Shown in pieces: positions 1 through 10,286 of a stretch of 64,000 bases of DNA. The notes beneath the pieces were generated by a model. That model was not told the origin of the DNA and did no database searches. It was given only the letters and a program-made list of their open reading frames with translations. The DNA lies in contig OZ242051.1 in NCBI GenBank assembly GCA_965205255.1, positions 3,406,892-3,470,891 of the forward strand, written 5' to 3'. The DNA is from G965205255 sp965205255. GTDB taxonomy: Bacteria > Pseudomonadota > Gammaproteobacteria > Pseudomonadales > Endozoicomonadaceae. Positions within the stretch are counted from its first letter, which is position 1, and every line of letters starts with the position of its first letter. Both the position numbers and the translations under genes were made by a program.

Positions 1-907
1 TCATTTTGTACCAAGTTTCAAACATCTCACGACCATAAATTCCTTTTATGATAAGACCTTTAAAAATCACCTGATTCCAGTCAATGATAGTGTCCTTGCT
101 AGGAATTCCTAATAAAGCAATTTTTCCTCCATTATCCATAACATTCAGCATTTGATCAAACGCCTTCCCGTTACCCGACATTTCAAAACCAACATCAAAC
201 CCTTCAGTCATACCAAGGGTTGTCATCAATTGTTTAAAGTCGATATCTTTTGAGTTATACGCATGTTTGATACCTAGATCTTTAGCAAGTTTAAGACGAT
301 ACTCATTAACATCGGTGATAACCACATAACGGGCTCCAGCCTTTTTAGCTACCAATGCGCTCATAATACCAATAGGACCTGCGCCAGTAACGAGCACATC
401 TTCACCTACCAGGTCGAACGATAAAGCCGTATGAACTGCATTACCAAAGGGGTCAAAAATAGAGGCCAGCTCATCATCAATAGCGTCAGAAACAGGGTAC
501 ACGTTTTCATATGGAATACTCAAATAATCGGCAAAAGCCCCCTGCCGGTTAACACCCACACCCATGGTATTGGGGCATAAATGTCTTCGCCCTGCCCTAC
601 AGTTACGGCAATGCCCACAGACAATGTGTCCCTCACCAGATACACGATCACCCACCTTAAAGCCTTTAACACCTTTACCTGTTTCAACGACCTTACCCAC
701 AAATTCATGGCCAACTGTCATACCAATGGGAATAGTTTGTGCCGCCCAGCTATCCCATTGAAAAATATGCATGTCTGTGCCACAAATGGCTGTTTTTGAT
801 ATTTTTATCAGGACATCATTATAATCCACACGAGGTACAGGTACCTCATTCATCCAAATTCCTTTCTCAGGCTTTAGTTTCGCTAAAGATTTCATAGCCT
901 TTGCCAT
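1..907 (-). CDS. tdh: L-threonine 3-dehydrogenase, 3' end cut by window edge
   Basis: Translating the minus strand from an ATG at 907 gives a zinc alcohol dehydrogenase. It oxidises L-threonine to 2-amino-3-ketobutyrate with NAD+, and Kbl then cleaves the product. Visible signatures are CGTDMHI (catalytic zinc Cys), GHE, the structural-zinc cluster CGHCRNCRAGRRHLC, the dinucleotide loop VTGAGPIG, and the family-specific IFDPFGNAVHTALSFDLVGED. About 302 of roughly 340 residues are present; the rest lies left of the window. An AAAGGA about seven bases upstream supports 907 over an internal ATG near 895. In relatives kbl and tdh form one operon, kbl first. Here kbl lies more than 10 kb away on the same strand, so tdh needs its own promoter or has lost coupling. 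The family call is very secure. Confidence 0.95.
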   Translation of the reverse strand, partial: MAKAMKSLAKLKPEKGIWMNEVPVPRVDYNDVLIKISKTAICGTDMHIFQWDSWAAQTIPIGMTVGHEFVGKVVETGKGVKGFKVGDRVSGEGHIVCGHCRNCRAGRRHLCPNTMGVGVNRQGAFADYLSIPYENVYPVSDAIDDELASIFDPFGNAVHTALSFDLVGEDVLVTGAGPIGIMSALVAKKAGARYVVITDVNEYRLKLAKDLGIKHAYNSKDIDFKQLMTTLGMTEGFDVGFEMSGNGKAFDQMLNVMDNGGKIALLGIPSKDTIIDWNQVIFKGLIIKGIYGREMFETWYKM

Positions 908-1232
908 TCATTAATCCTTTTAATCTTAATTAGTATACTTACAACCAACAGATGTTTAGTTACGGCTCTTTATTTTTTAGAGTAATTGAGAACAATAACA
1001 CACATTAAATTAAATCTAAATATTCGACTCAAACATATTAATAAACAGGTATCATAGTTCTATACGAGTTTCAAAGAAAGCAAATAGAAGAATATCATAG
1101 AAAATATTTATTTGAAGTCTTTGTGTACTGAGACCTGCCAGTTATGAATGCCTTATTAGCCTTTCCCAATATTTTTTTTAAGGCTTTCATCCTCGGCCGA
1201 AGAATATTTGATAATATGCATTTTCATTACTT

Positions 1233-1411
1233 AAATGATGGTCAAGTTATATAAAAACCTGTTTCTAACCACTGTTACGAGCATACTTTTATGGCTTGCT
1301 ATTTAAAGGCTAAGTGAAGAGTAACAACCAAATATTGAGACGAGATTCAACGCATACAGCAAGATCAGAAAGGTCGATCAATAAGAAGTCAAAAGCAGAT
1401 TTTTGTATTAT
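1233..1411. repeat. dispersed degenerate repeat, copy 1
   Basis: This stretch aligns with 33001-33177. Shared blocks include AACCTGTTTCTAAC versus AACCTGCTTCTAAC, GAGCAT, AAGTGA, CAAGATCAGAAA and CAATAAGAAGT, ending in a T-rich stretch with GTAT. A shorter piece of the same end is at about 57085-57127. No open frame is kept. I infer the edge of a decayed mobile element. The rest of 908-1813 is AT-rich and shows no gene; it should carry the promoter of the RHS gene that follows. Confidence 0.55.
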
Positions 1412-1813
1412 TTCAGGCTTAATCAAAATAACAAGAACAGGTAATAAAACAAATCAACATATCCTTAAAAAACTTCAACTTTGAGACATTTCCCTGACAA
1501 GCAATGTCAAAAAACTAAAATTAAAATGTCGTTTGCCTGTAGTTTATAAAACTAATTATTTTAATGTTATATTTTAATAATATATTTCCAGTTGGAATAA
1601 GTATATATAATTAACTATCCATCATAAGAATCTCTGTAATAAAAAGCTTTATGTATAAGTTTTTTATAGTTATATGTTAAGTAGCCTTTGGCAGAGTATT
1701 TACTAAGGTTTGTTCGTATTTTAATTAATGAACTTAAACCTTTTTGTAACTACGATATTGAAGATTCTAAATTTATTAGTGCTTAATCCTGATGTTTTTG
1801 AAAGGGAATTCTT

Positions 1814-4800
1814 ATGATTAATAGTAAGAAATTACTACAAATTAGTTATTTATTAGCAAGTGTAATATTATTTTTTTTTAGCTTAGCAAAAACAGCATTT
1901 TCCGTTAGTTTATCTAATGTAGAGCCTCAAATTATAAATTCTCATAATCACGCAAATACTAATAATATTTCCCGTTTATCATGGTCTTCATACACACGCA
2001 ATCGTCTGCCCATACTTAATACATCACCCATTACACATTTACCTGTATTAGAAGACGGTTCGTCTGCAATGCCATCTAACGCCAACAACTTCCATGGAAA
2101 AATGAGTGCATCTGTTGATGCCCGAACAGGTAGTGCAACATATACTACTTTAGTGGCAAGTATGTTATTTGATCAGGGGCAGGGTCGACGAGAACTAACA
2201 CTTTCTTATGAGAGTGGAGCCTCTGCGAAAGGACCGAATTCTTTAAACCTTGGTTCACACTGGGGTTTTAATATAGGATTGGAACACCCATCTGTTTCTG
2301 AAGTTGCAGGTCACAAAACAACAGACATTATCACCAGTGATGGCCATAGTTTTACTATGGTAAATGAAAAAAATTCTAAGGGTCTCATGAGCTGGCATCC
2401 GCTTAGACATAAGCTAGATGATGTCACTATTACAGGCGAGCCAGGCAACTGGACTATTGCGACAGCTTCAGGTGTTAGGCAACATATACAGTTCGGTTAT
2501 GAAGACTGGGAAGAAGGTCGTGATGGTCAGCGTGTCTGGTTTTATTATGATCGTAATGGTCCGATCGATACTTCTCGTCGTCTGATTTATATCTGTGGTC
2601 ATCCATTAACAACTGCCCAATTGATAAGCGACAAAGATAGTTGTCCTGATAATGGCATTCACATTACTTATCAGGGTGATGCCATTGTTGTGCATGGACA
2701 CCAAAATATTACCCTGCACATGATGGATGTTGAAGGACAGCCAATGGTTCAGTCTATTAGCATGCCGTCGTTAAATTCTAAAAATGAAGGATTGACACAA
2801 CAAGATAACAAGATCGGTTTTATTTATGATCAGCAGGGTGGAAAACCTTGGTTATTAAAAAAAATCATATATCCAACTGGATCTAAGAGTGAATTTTTAT
2901 ACAACACTGAAGCTAGCCATACATTACAGCCTCAGGGACTGCCTACAGGATATAATGGCGCACACCTACCGGTAGTTACCGAAATGATAACCAGCTCATC
3001 ACCAGCCAATAGTTATACCATTCCTGCTAAACATATCTGGTATCAATACAGTAGTAGTGCAAATGATCAACATAATTTTACTGGTTATTTAAGCGGTGTA
3101 AATAGCGAACCTGGAAAAGATAATCTATTTGACCGTGCTGACAACTATACATATACGGTTAAAAAGGATAATGGCCTAACAACCACCACTATAAGGTATA
3201 ATAAGTATCATTTACCATTAAGTATGATACAAACAGATGACCATTATCATACTAGGATTTCGTCTAATTATATAGACTACCTTCCCTGGAAAGGTACAAC
3301 GTTTGCACAGCTTCCTTCCGTTTATTCTTTTCCAAAAAAAACAACTAAAACTCTATATAGTCTTACAGAGACAGGAAACGATAAAACAATTATTCCTGCG
3401 AAGGTATTACAACAAAAAAGATACAATAATAACGGCCAGATGATCTGGCGGAAAGATGCTTATGGCCGGCAAATCTTTATACAATATTGCCCTCTGCAAG
3501 GCGATGCTCATTGCCCAAAAATGGATCCCAACTGGCCACAGGTTACTTTGCCGGAAAAAATAATGCGGTTGCCTGCAAAACAAACACCGGACGAAAGCAG
3601 ACCCTTTTTAATCTTTGCTTCGGATGATGATAACAAGGGTTATGCAAAAGAAGTTGAATTCAATTATAAGCTGTTACCTGTATCCGAGCAGAATAAAAAG
3701 CGTTTAATGCTATACCGAAAGTTATTGCAGGAACAGTGGAATCGAATAAAACAGATTCAAACTCAAACTCAAAATCATAATACATATTTATTAAATTTTT
3801 ACAGCCGCAACCATTTCATCAATGATGTAGGTGAAGATACATCTCCTTTTGCAGGCAACTGGCAGGTGGCAATGAAGTCTGTCGGTACACTACCTGCATC
3901 ACTTGTTTCAACATTACAACCAGGTCAGACATTACCTGAATTAACGCAAAGTCAGTTATTGACCACAACCTGCTACAAATACAATCTGCAACATAACAGC
4001 CCTGTTTATGGTCAGTTAACACAGGCAACAGTTACTAAGTATCAGCAACCTGATCCGGTTATTAATGGTAAACTATTTCGGATGAATAAAGTTCAACTGC
4101 TAAAAAGCAACAATTATCATTCAGAAAGTATTACACTTAACCTTAAACATAAAATTGATTTAACTTCACATACCCAGACAGTAACAGTTAGCGTGGCTCC
4201 CTCTTCCCATTCCTCTGATATAACAGGTATACAAAGTTTGTTAAATCACAGCAGTTATGACACCGGTAATAATTTATCGTTGGGAATATCAACTTACTCA
4301 CTTACCTCTGGCGTAAAGCTATCTAATGATGACACACTAAAAACGTTACATTCTCAGTGGGTTTATGACAACTGGCAACGACCCATAAAAAAAACAGTTA
4401 CTCCAATGGCAGGTGGTCAATCTAAATCAATAAGCTGGGCTTATGTTGTAACTGGTAATGAGCAGTCAGTTATTGAAACGTTGCCAAGCGGTATTCAGCA
4501 AAAGGTTATTTATGCCGATAGTGGCCAAAACCAAAAACTCATTTCTACATCGCACAGATTTAAAAAGATGTCCGGTCAGCCTGTAACAGGAACTGCTGGC
4601 TGGATACCAGACAGTTTAATGAGATATACAGCTACCGGTCAACTGGCCAGTAAAACTGTTTATCATGCCGCAGATAATAATGGTTCTACAATAGCCCTGA
4701 CAACTACCTATGGATATGATGCTTTAAATCGCCTTACCTGGAAAAAAACGCCTGACGGTATTATTAGCATGAGTGTGATTAATGATCCCCAACTTTTATT

Positions 4801-7800
4801 AATCCATTATCAGGTTGCAACGGATGATAATCAGGGAGAAAAACTTGCTCCTATACTTAATGTGATTAAATCAAATACCATTGGAATGCCTTTGTCGCAT
4901 TACTCTTTTTCTTTTGACCCTGAAGCTAAAACAGATGGTAAATTTATATATTCTGAACAAATGAAATCCATGCTAAAGGCCTTGAAAGAAAAGTTAAAGC
5001 CGGTGAAGAAGTTAAAATCATCATCTGGTTATGGATTGCTTCCCCTAGAAGGAAGAGATGGTTTATTTTCTTTTATCAATGCAGCAATTGCTTCTAAATC
5101 TTGGTTATCTAAGGGGGCTACGCAATATGACGGCGATGGCAGGCGGATCAGTCAAATTCAACCATCGGGAGCTAAAACACACTGGAAATGGAAAAATGGT
5201 GACTTAATTGCAACTATAACGCCACAAGGAAGTATTATTCATGATACCTTTGATGTTCAAGGCAATAAAATTGCACGTTGCATACAACCCTCTGACCAAC
5301 CTTTATGCCATGTACTGGGCACACGGGGCTATGACTCTAAAGGTAATCTGCAATGGCAGGCTGATGAGTACGGAAATAAAATTCATTATACCTATGATGC
5401 CGATGGCCGCCTTCTGAGTATGACAACACCCCCAGAAAAAGGGAGTCCTAAGGGTCATGTTTTTACTTACACTTACAATAGTTTTGCAAAAACTAGTGAA
5501 GCACTTGATGGAGTTGTTTTTGTTACCAAACACTGGGATCCTAAAACATGGCAGCTCACTGATACTGAAGACAACATAAGCCATCTGCATTACGATTACG
5601 ATCCGAATACAGGCTTGGTGATTAAAATCACCCGCACTTCACCATTTAAACTTAAATCCCCTGCCGGAATTAAATACCCACCAGGGACGCTAATGATCAG
5701 TTATGACCGTTATGGTCACGTTATTTCGCATAGTGACTTTTCTGGTAATAAATACACGGAAACTCATAATAAACTCGGGTTAGTATTACAATTGTGGGTT
5801 AATCTTTTTAATCAGAAAAAGCCAACCCTATTGAGTACCACCACTTACGACAAATACTTTAACCGACCAGTGTCGATTACTAATGGCATAGGTGTCGAAA
5901 GGACAATTCATTATGATGATCTGGGGCAATTGGCTGATACTGTTGATAAACAAGGTAGCACCCTTTTACAGCAACTAAGTTATAGCTACAACCCAAAAAC
6001 AAATAATATCAGAAGCTTCACCCGTTCTGAAGGTAAAAACAGTGCTACACAAAGCTATACATACGATAAAAAAACCAACAATCTTACAAGTATGCATTGT
6101 GGTACGACAGGTCAACCAGATAAAGTAAGTACACTGTGCCCGAGAGATACCGATTTATCAGGTAGCAGCCTGACAGCACCACCCATTATTATTAATCAAG
6201 AATACTCTTTTGATGACTGGAATAATATTAAAACAGTTAATGAACAATTAATAACAAGCACAGGAAAAAGAATCAGCAAAGTCACCCATTATACCTACGC
6301 AAGCGGCAGTGGTGACAACTATGACCCGCACCGAATGGTTGCATTCAATACTCTGTGGCAATCAACTGTTTCAAACTTTAGCTCCATCCCAAAAACTATA
6401 AGTTATGACACGTTGGGTAGAGTAATTAAAGATGCTGAGGGAAATACCATTCATTACAATGCTTTTGGTCAACAGGATGAGTTTACTAATGCACAGACAG
6501 GTGAGCATAGCAAGTATACTTACGACAGCGGTGGTCGCCAGATTGCAGAACAGCCCTTTAATGCCAAAAACTATCCTCTACAGCAACCTTTATATATGGT
6601 CTATCAGGGAAACAATATTACAGAGCAGATGCAAAAGGACATGCATGGTAAATTTCATACAAGTGTGGAACTTGCTGATATAGCCCATAGTGAAGATGGC
6701 AACATAAAAAGGTGGTATTTACATGATTACAAAGGAGATGTAATCACCACACTTGATAATTTAGGGAATAGAATAAGTGATCATGTGTACAGTCCATATG
6801 GTATGGATGATGACTTGTTAAGTAAATCAAGCCAGATATTACCACTAAAATTAACCTTATCTTTACAAAACTCATGGTGGAAAATTCATCACAGGGGATT
6901 TGATAATCAAATGAATGACCCAGCTACCGGGTATCAGTTTTTAGGTGGAGGTTATCGTGCGTACAATCCTGTGTACCGGCATTTTATGAGCCATGATAGT
7001 TATAGTCCATTCAGGAAAATAAATGGGTATGGATTTGGTGACAATAATCCAATAATGAATATAGATCCTACCGGACATAGAGAACTATTAATTGCATATA
7101 TGAAGGGGATTCTTGGAATAGCAGCGTCAATTGCATCTGCCATTATCCTTCCTGTTGCAGCGGCTGGCTTAGCAGTCAGTGTAACCATAGCAGCAGCCAT
7201 TACCTCTATAGCAGTAACACCCATCAATATAATTGCAGGAACTCTACAAATTGCTAAAACAGCACATCCTGATAAGCAATTATCTCTTGCTTCTGAGGCC
7301 CTTAATCTTGTCGGTGGCCTTTCTGATATAGGTATAGGATCAGACCTGCTTTTAGTTGGTCTTGCAAACGTTGTCCAAAGCACCGCAAGAGTGGTTGGTG
7401 GTTTTGTTGCTTATTCAGGGCTAGCCAATTTTAGTACAGGTGCCACAAGTGTGGCTTCATCCGGACTTGACATGGCAGAAATATCAAACGCAAACCTTAG
7501 CCACAGAGCTGGAATAGTTCTTGCAACAGATACTTTTAAGCTTTTTTCCATGATCTTTACGATTCCATCTCTCATTGGGAGCATTGGAGCGGGCATAACC
7601 ACAGCTGCTCATATCGGAATGGCTGGCAACTTTAGCAGAACATTACCGGCACAGGCAAGTGAAGGGTTTGCATCTTTGTTAAATGAGAGTACCAGAGACC
7701 GGAATGACATACCTGAACTGACTGAATTTTCAGAAGAAACCGGACCGTACAAACCCTATACACGTGCAGTTGTAGGCTGTGGAAGAGAATCTGTAAATAA

Positions 7801-8197
7801 TAGTTGTGCTCATGCAGATGAATCTGGTGTACTAACTTTCAGTTCAAATCGCACAAGAAGACCCCACCTGCTCGGTAGCTTTGAACCATATGCTGAAACA
7901 GGCAATTTGGATGGTCAGTTTGAAGTACTTAGTTTTGAATATACGCTAACGACTCAAAGGGAATTTCGAGCTGCTTTCAGAACCCTCAAAGCAGGTGGAG
8001 TGATGTATTTTAAAAACAATATGGCAGGGAATCAGTATGACTTCAGAAATCTTTCTAAAGAACTTGGGTTTAGTGTTGAAAATATAACCAGAAACAGATC
8101 AGTTAGCTCAACATACCGACAAACTGTCAAGCAGATTGGCAAGCATAGATTTTTCTCATCTCTCTCTGAACAGAACTGGAAGGTTACACGACTATGA
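1814..8197 (+). CDS. giant secreted RHS-repeat protein with methyltransferase-like C-terminal region
   Basis: A 2127-residue protein. Residues 1-30 form a Sec signal peptide. The body contains many YD/RHS repeats (for example YDALNRL, YDADGRLLSM, YGRQIFIQY). The core closes at about 1702-1754 with DPATGYQFLGGG, NNPIMN and DPTGH, the usual boundary before a variable toxin tail. The tail (1755-2127) opens with glycine/alanine-rich hydrophobic segments to about 1930. The last 140 residues hold VVGCGRES (1986-1993), then SFEYTL, LKAGGVMYF (2058-2066) and ELGFSV, an order recalling class I SAM-dependent methyltransferases. RHS shells enclose and deliver toxins in T6SS and Tc systems, but no VgrG, PAAR or Tc partner is visible here. 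The small secreted genes downstream run in the same direction. The RHS call is certain; the tail function is inference. Confidence 0.93.
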   Translation: MINSKKLLQISYLLASVILFFFSLAKTAFSVSLSNVEPQIINSHNHANTNNISRLSWSSYTRNRLPILNTSPITHLPVLEDGSSAMPSNANNFHGKMSASVDARTGSATYTTLVASMLFDQGQGRRELTLSYESGASAKGPNSLNLGSHWGFNIGLEHPSVSEVAGHKTTDIITSDGHSFTMVNEKNSKGLMSWHPLRHKLDDVTITGEPGNWTIATASGVRQHIQFGYEDWEEGRDGQRVWFYYDRNGPIDTSRRLIYICGHPLTTAQLISDKDSCPDNGIHITYQGDAIVVHGHQNITLHMMDVEGQPMVQSISMPSLNSKNEGLTQQDNKIGFIYDQQGGKPWLLKKIIYPTGSKSEFLYNTEASHTLQPQGLPTGYNGAHLPVVTEMITSSSPANSYTIPAKHIWYQYSSSANDQHNFTGYLSGVNSEPGKDNLFDRADNYTYTVKKDNGLTTTTIRYNKYHLPLSMIQTDDHYHTRISSNYIDYLPWKGTTFAQLPSVYSFPKKTTKTLYSLTETGNDKTIIPAKVLQQKRYNNNGQMIWRKDAYGRQIFIQYCPLQGDAHCPKMDPNWPQVTLPEKIMRLPAKQTPDESRPFLIFASDDDNKGYAKEVEFNYKLLPVSEQNKKRLMLYRKLLQEQWNRIKQIQTQTQNHNTYLLNFYSRNHFINDVGEDTSPFAGNWQVAMKSVGTLPASLVSTLQPGQTLPELTQSQLLTTTCYKYNLQHNSPVYGQLTQATVTKYQQPDPVINGKLFRMNKVQLLKSNNYHSESITLNLKHKIDLTSHTQTVTVSVAPSSHSSDITGIQSLLNHSSYDTGNNLSLGISTYSLTSGVKLSNDDTLKTLHSQWVYDNWQRPIKKTVTPMAGGQSKSISWAYVVTGNEQSVIETLPSGIQQKVIYADSGQNQKLISTSHRFKKMSGQPVTGTAGWIPDSLMRYTATGQLASKTVYHAADNNGSTIALTTTYGYDALNRLTWKKTPDGIISMSVINDPQLLLIHYQVATDDNQGEKLAPILNVIKSNTIGMPLSHYSFSFDPEAKTDGKFIYSEQMKSMLKALKEKLKPVKKLKSSSGYGLLPLEGRDGLFSFINAAIASKSWLSKGATQYDGDGRRISQIQPSGAKTHWKWKNGDLIATITPQGSIIHDTFDVQGNKIARCIQPSDQPLCHVLGTRGYDSKGNLQWQADEYGNKIHYTYDADGRLLSMTTPPEKGSPKGHVFTYTYNSFAKTSEALDGVVFVTKHWDPKTWQLTDTEDNISHLHYDYDPNTGLVIKITRTSPFKLKSPAGIKYPPGTLMISYDRYGHVISHSDFSGNKYTETHNKLGLVLQLWVNLFNQKKPTLLSTTTYDKYFNRPVSITNGIGVERTIHYDDLGQLADTVDKQGSTLLQQLSYSYNPKTNNIRSFTRSEGKNSATQSYTYDKKTNNLTSMHCGTTGQPDKVSTLCPRDTDLSGSSLTAPPIIINQEYSFDDWNNIKTVNEQLITSTGKRISKVTHYTYASGSGDNYDPHRMVAFNTLWQSTVSNFSSIPKTISYDTLGRVIKDAEGNTIHYNAFGQQDEFTNAQTGEHSKYTYDSGGRQIAEQPFNAKNYPLQQPLYMVYQGNNITEQMQKDMHGKFHTSVELADIAHSEDGNIKRWYLHDYKGDVITTLDNLGNRISDHVYSPYGMDDDLLSKSSQILPLKLTLSLQNSWWKIHHRGFDNQMNDPATGYQFLGGGYRAYNPVYRHFMSHDSYSPFRKINGYGFGDNNPIMNIDPTGHRELLIAYMKGILGIAASIASAIILPVAAAGLAVSVTIAAAITSIAVTPINIIAGTLQIAKTAHPDKQLSLASEALNLVGGLSDIGIGSDLLLVGLANVVQSTARVVGGFVAYSGLANFSTGATSVASSGLDMAEISNANLSHRAGIVLATDTFKLFSMIFTIPSLIGSIGAGITTAAHIGMAGNFSRTLPAQASEGFASLLNESTRDRNDIPELTEFSEETGPYKPYTRAVVGCGRESVNNSCAHADESGVLTFSSNRTRRPHLLGSFEPYAETGNLDGQFEVLSFEYTLTTQREFRAAFRTLKAGGVMYFKNNMAGNQYDFRNLSKELGFSVENITRNRSVSSTYRQTVKQIGKHRFFSSLSEQNWKVTRL

Positions 8198-8348
8198 ATT
8201 TTTGTAAAATTCTCAATGAAAAGTGGCTTAGTTTATACAGTAAATTAATAAAGCCTGCTTTAGATAAATAGTTTTCATTTTTTTTGAGTGATTGACATTA
8301 GCCCCTTAAATCCAAAAATATATTTTCAAATTTAGGATGTTATATCAA

Positions 8349-9302
8349 ATGAATATTATCAGATCATATTTCAGCATTTTCTTTTTGGTCTTCTATTCAA
8401 TGTTTTTAAGTACTTATGCTTGGTGTCAGGATGGAGGTATAAAATTTGTTAACAACTCAAATAATAAATTATCTTTAACTATTTTATTTGAAAAAGTTGA
8501 TTATAATCAGCATGTAATCCTTAATCCTCTTCAAAGCTTTGGCATTCATTGGATTGCGAAAAAAAGGCTGAAATCCTTTGAAATTAAAACCGATAATTTT
8601 TCTGCTGTTTTGTCCGGAAAATTAAAGACTGTGAATGAGGGTGTTTATGCTGTTGGTGACATTCTTGATCTTCATAATAACAACAAATCATTGTGGGGTT
8701 TTTCAGGCAAAAAAATCACGATCGGTTTTAAAGTTTTTGGTGGTTATAAAAATATCTCTCTCACTGTCGATAACATCTTACCTCTAGGCACTTATAAGTC
8801 TACTTGTAATACAGCAAGTTATACGCCAAACAAGTTGACGCTATCCATAAAATGTAGAATTAATAATTGCCACACAAACTGTCTTTACGATGCCACTTTA
8901 ACTGGCCTTGATATTTTTGATCAGGGAATCAGCACAAGCGCCATTCCTAAAACCGTTAATATTACTAACGCCTTTTTCAAAAGCAATTCTGCTCCCCACT
9001 CTGGTAATTTTACGGCTGAGTTAAAAGCGGAGGGTTGGGGTTCTCAATTGCCAGAGGGAGGGTATAAGAGTCATGCTTCCATGGCTTACTTTGATCATCA
9101 AAACAAAAAGCTGTATGCCTGTTGCAGGGTCATAGGCGCTCATGGGGAAATAAACGAAAAAGGTATAGCATCTTGGGCTCAGCAAACATCAAAATATGTG
9201 GTTTCCATGCTGGATCTAACAAAAAACAAAGATTGTGCTGATATTATTTGCAACAACTCTGGAATACTTGAGTGTACAAAAAAAGGCAAATTTACTTATT
9301 AA
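8349..9302 (+). CDS. secreted protein, family A, next to RHS gene
   Basis: About 317 residues with an N-terminal signal peptide ending near YAWCQDG. I recognise no named family. The mature part looks all-beta and carries the motifs NEGVYAVGD, VFGGY, SMAYFD and a cysteine-containing C-terminal block LDLTKNKDCADIICNN. The same motif order occurs in the two genes that follow, so all three are paralogs. An ATG also exists at 8337, but the Shine-Dalgarno-like TTAGGA abuts it, so 8349 is the better start. The gene begins about 150 bases after the RHS stop. Secreted paralogs downstream of a polymorphic toxin could be immunity or accessory proteins; that is inference from position only. Confidence 0.75.
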   Translation: MNIIRSYFSIFFLVFYSMFLSTYAWCQDGGIKFVNNSNNKLSLTILFEKVDYNQHVILNPLQSFGIHWIAKKRLKSFEIKTDNFSAVLSGKLKTVNEGVYAVGDILDLHNNNKSLWGFSGKKITIGFKVFGGYKNISLTVDNILPLGTYKSTCNTASYTPNKLTLSIKCRINNCHTNCLYDATLTGLDIFDQGISTSAIPKTVNITNAFFKSNSAPHSGNFTAELKAEGWGSQLPEGGYKSHASMAYFDHQNKKLYACCRVIGAHGEINEKGIASWAQQTSKYVVSMLDLTKNKDCADIICNNSGILECTKKGKFTY

Positions 9303-9359
9303 TTCTTTCCACTGCGAAATTTTTATAAATTGATTTTTTGAATAAAAGGATTGTACGTT

Positions 9360-10265
9360 ATGCAAAAAGCTAGTTGCATTCTAATGATGATTATTTTTCT
9401 TCTTCTGTTAGGAGAAAGTAGCGCCAAAGCACAACAAGGTTCATTTACTATCAGAAACTTACTGATAGCCCCAGTTGAGGTATCTTTTACGTTTGTCTCT
9501 TCACAAGGTAAAAAAGTTATTAGCCTTAAACCTGGTGATGAATTTCATATTGACTGGCTCGATTCTATGTCCGGCAGAAGACTTTCAGGCTTTACGGTAA
9601 AAGAAAAAAATGATCAGTTTCCATCAGTAATGACGGTAGCTTTTAACACAAAAAATGAGGGAGTGTATGCTGTCGGCAATATTTCAAATATTACAAACAA
9701 ACTTTTTACGTTTATTTATTCCACTCATTCAAAGTATGCTCGCGTATTTGGTGGCTACGAATATCTTACTCTGAATCTTACCTCAAACAAGCTAAACGGA
9801 AATTTTAGAAAAACATGCAATATTTTGAAAAGTCCAAGCGAGAATGAGATTCATGCCAGTTGTGAATCAAAATTTTATGCAATGAACAACAATATTTTTA
9901 TAGGGATGAAAGCACTAAAACAGGCAAGTAAACTGGCAGACGGCCTGCCTTTACAGTTTGACAATTCAGAACTTCAGTGCACCATTAAACAGTTCCGAGT
10001 TTGCGACCTTTTAATGTTAACTCCAGAAGAAAAAAATAAAGATCTTCCACCGGGTAACTATCTTAACAATAGTAGCATGGCCTATTTTGATCGGCCTCAC
10101 CATATTCTTCTGGCAGAAACATATCCAGATATAACAGTCATCTTTTTTGACAAGCTTGTTACAAAGCTTCGCAATATATCTTACTTCTCTTATCTTGATT
10201 TGACAGGAAAAACCTGCAAAAACATTTCTTGGAATAACGAGCATCAACTTGTGTGCAGTAAATAA
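9360..10265 (+). CDS. secreted protein, family B copy 1
   Basis: 301 residues. The signal peptide has the core ILMMIIFLLLLGES and a likely cut after AKA. Mature motifs are NEGVYAVGN, VFGGYEY, SSMAYFD, LDLTGKTCKN and a C-terminal CSK. It shares motif order with the upstream family A protein but is clearly diverged from it. It is very similar to 10653-11558. AAAGGA lies nine bases before the ATG at 9360, which decides that start over an in-frame TTG at 9351. It follows family A by about 57 bases and probably shares its transcript. Function unknown; an immunity, adhesin-like or host-interaction role are all possible. Confidence 0.75.
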   Translation: MQKASCILMMIIFLLLLGESSAKAQQGSFTIRNLLIAPVEVSFTFVSSQGKKVISLKPGDEFHIDWLDSMSGRRLSGFTVKEKNDQFPSVMTVAFNTKNEGVYAVGNISNITNKLFTFIYSTHSKYARVFGGYEYLTLNLTSNKLNGNFRKTCNILKSPSENEIHASCESKFYAMNNNIFIGMKALKQASKLADGLPLQFDNSELQCTIKQFRVCDLLMLTPEEKNKDLPPGNYLNNSSMAYFDRPHHILLAETYPDITVIFFDKLVTKLRNISYFSYLDLTGKTCKNISWNNEHQLVCSK

Positions 10266-10286
10266 TCAAATCAAAAGAAATCTTCA

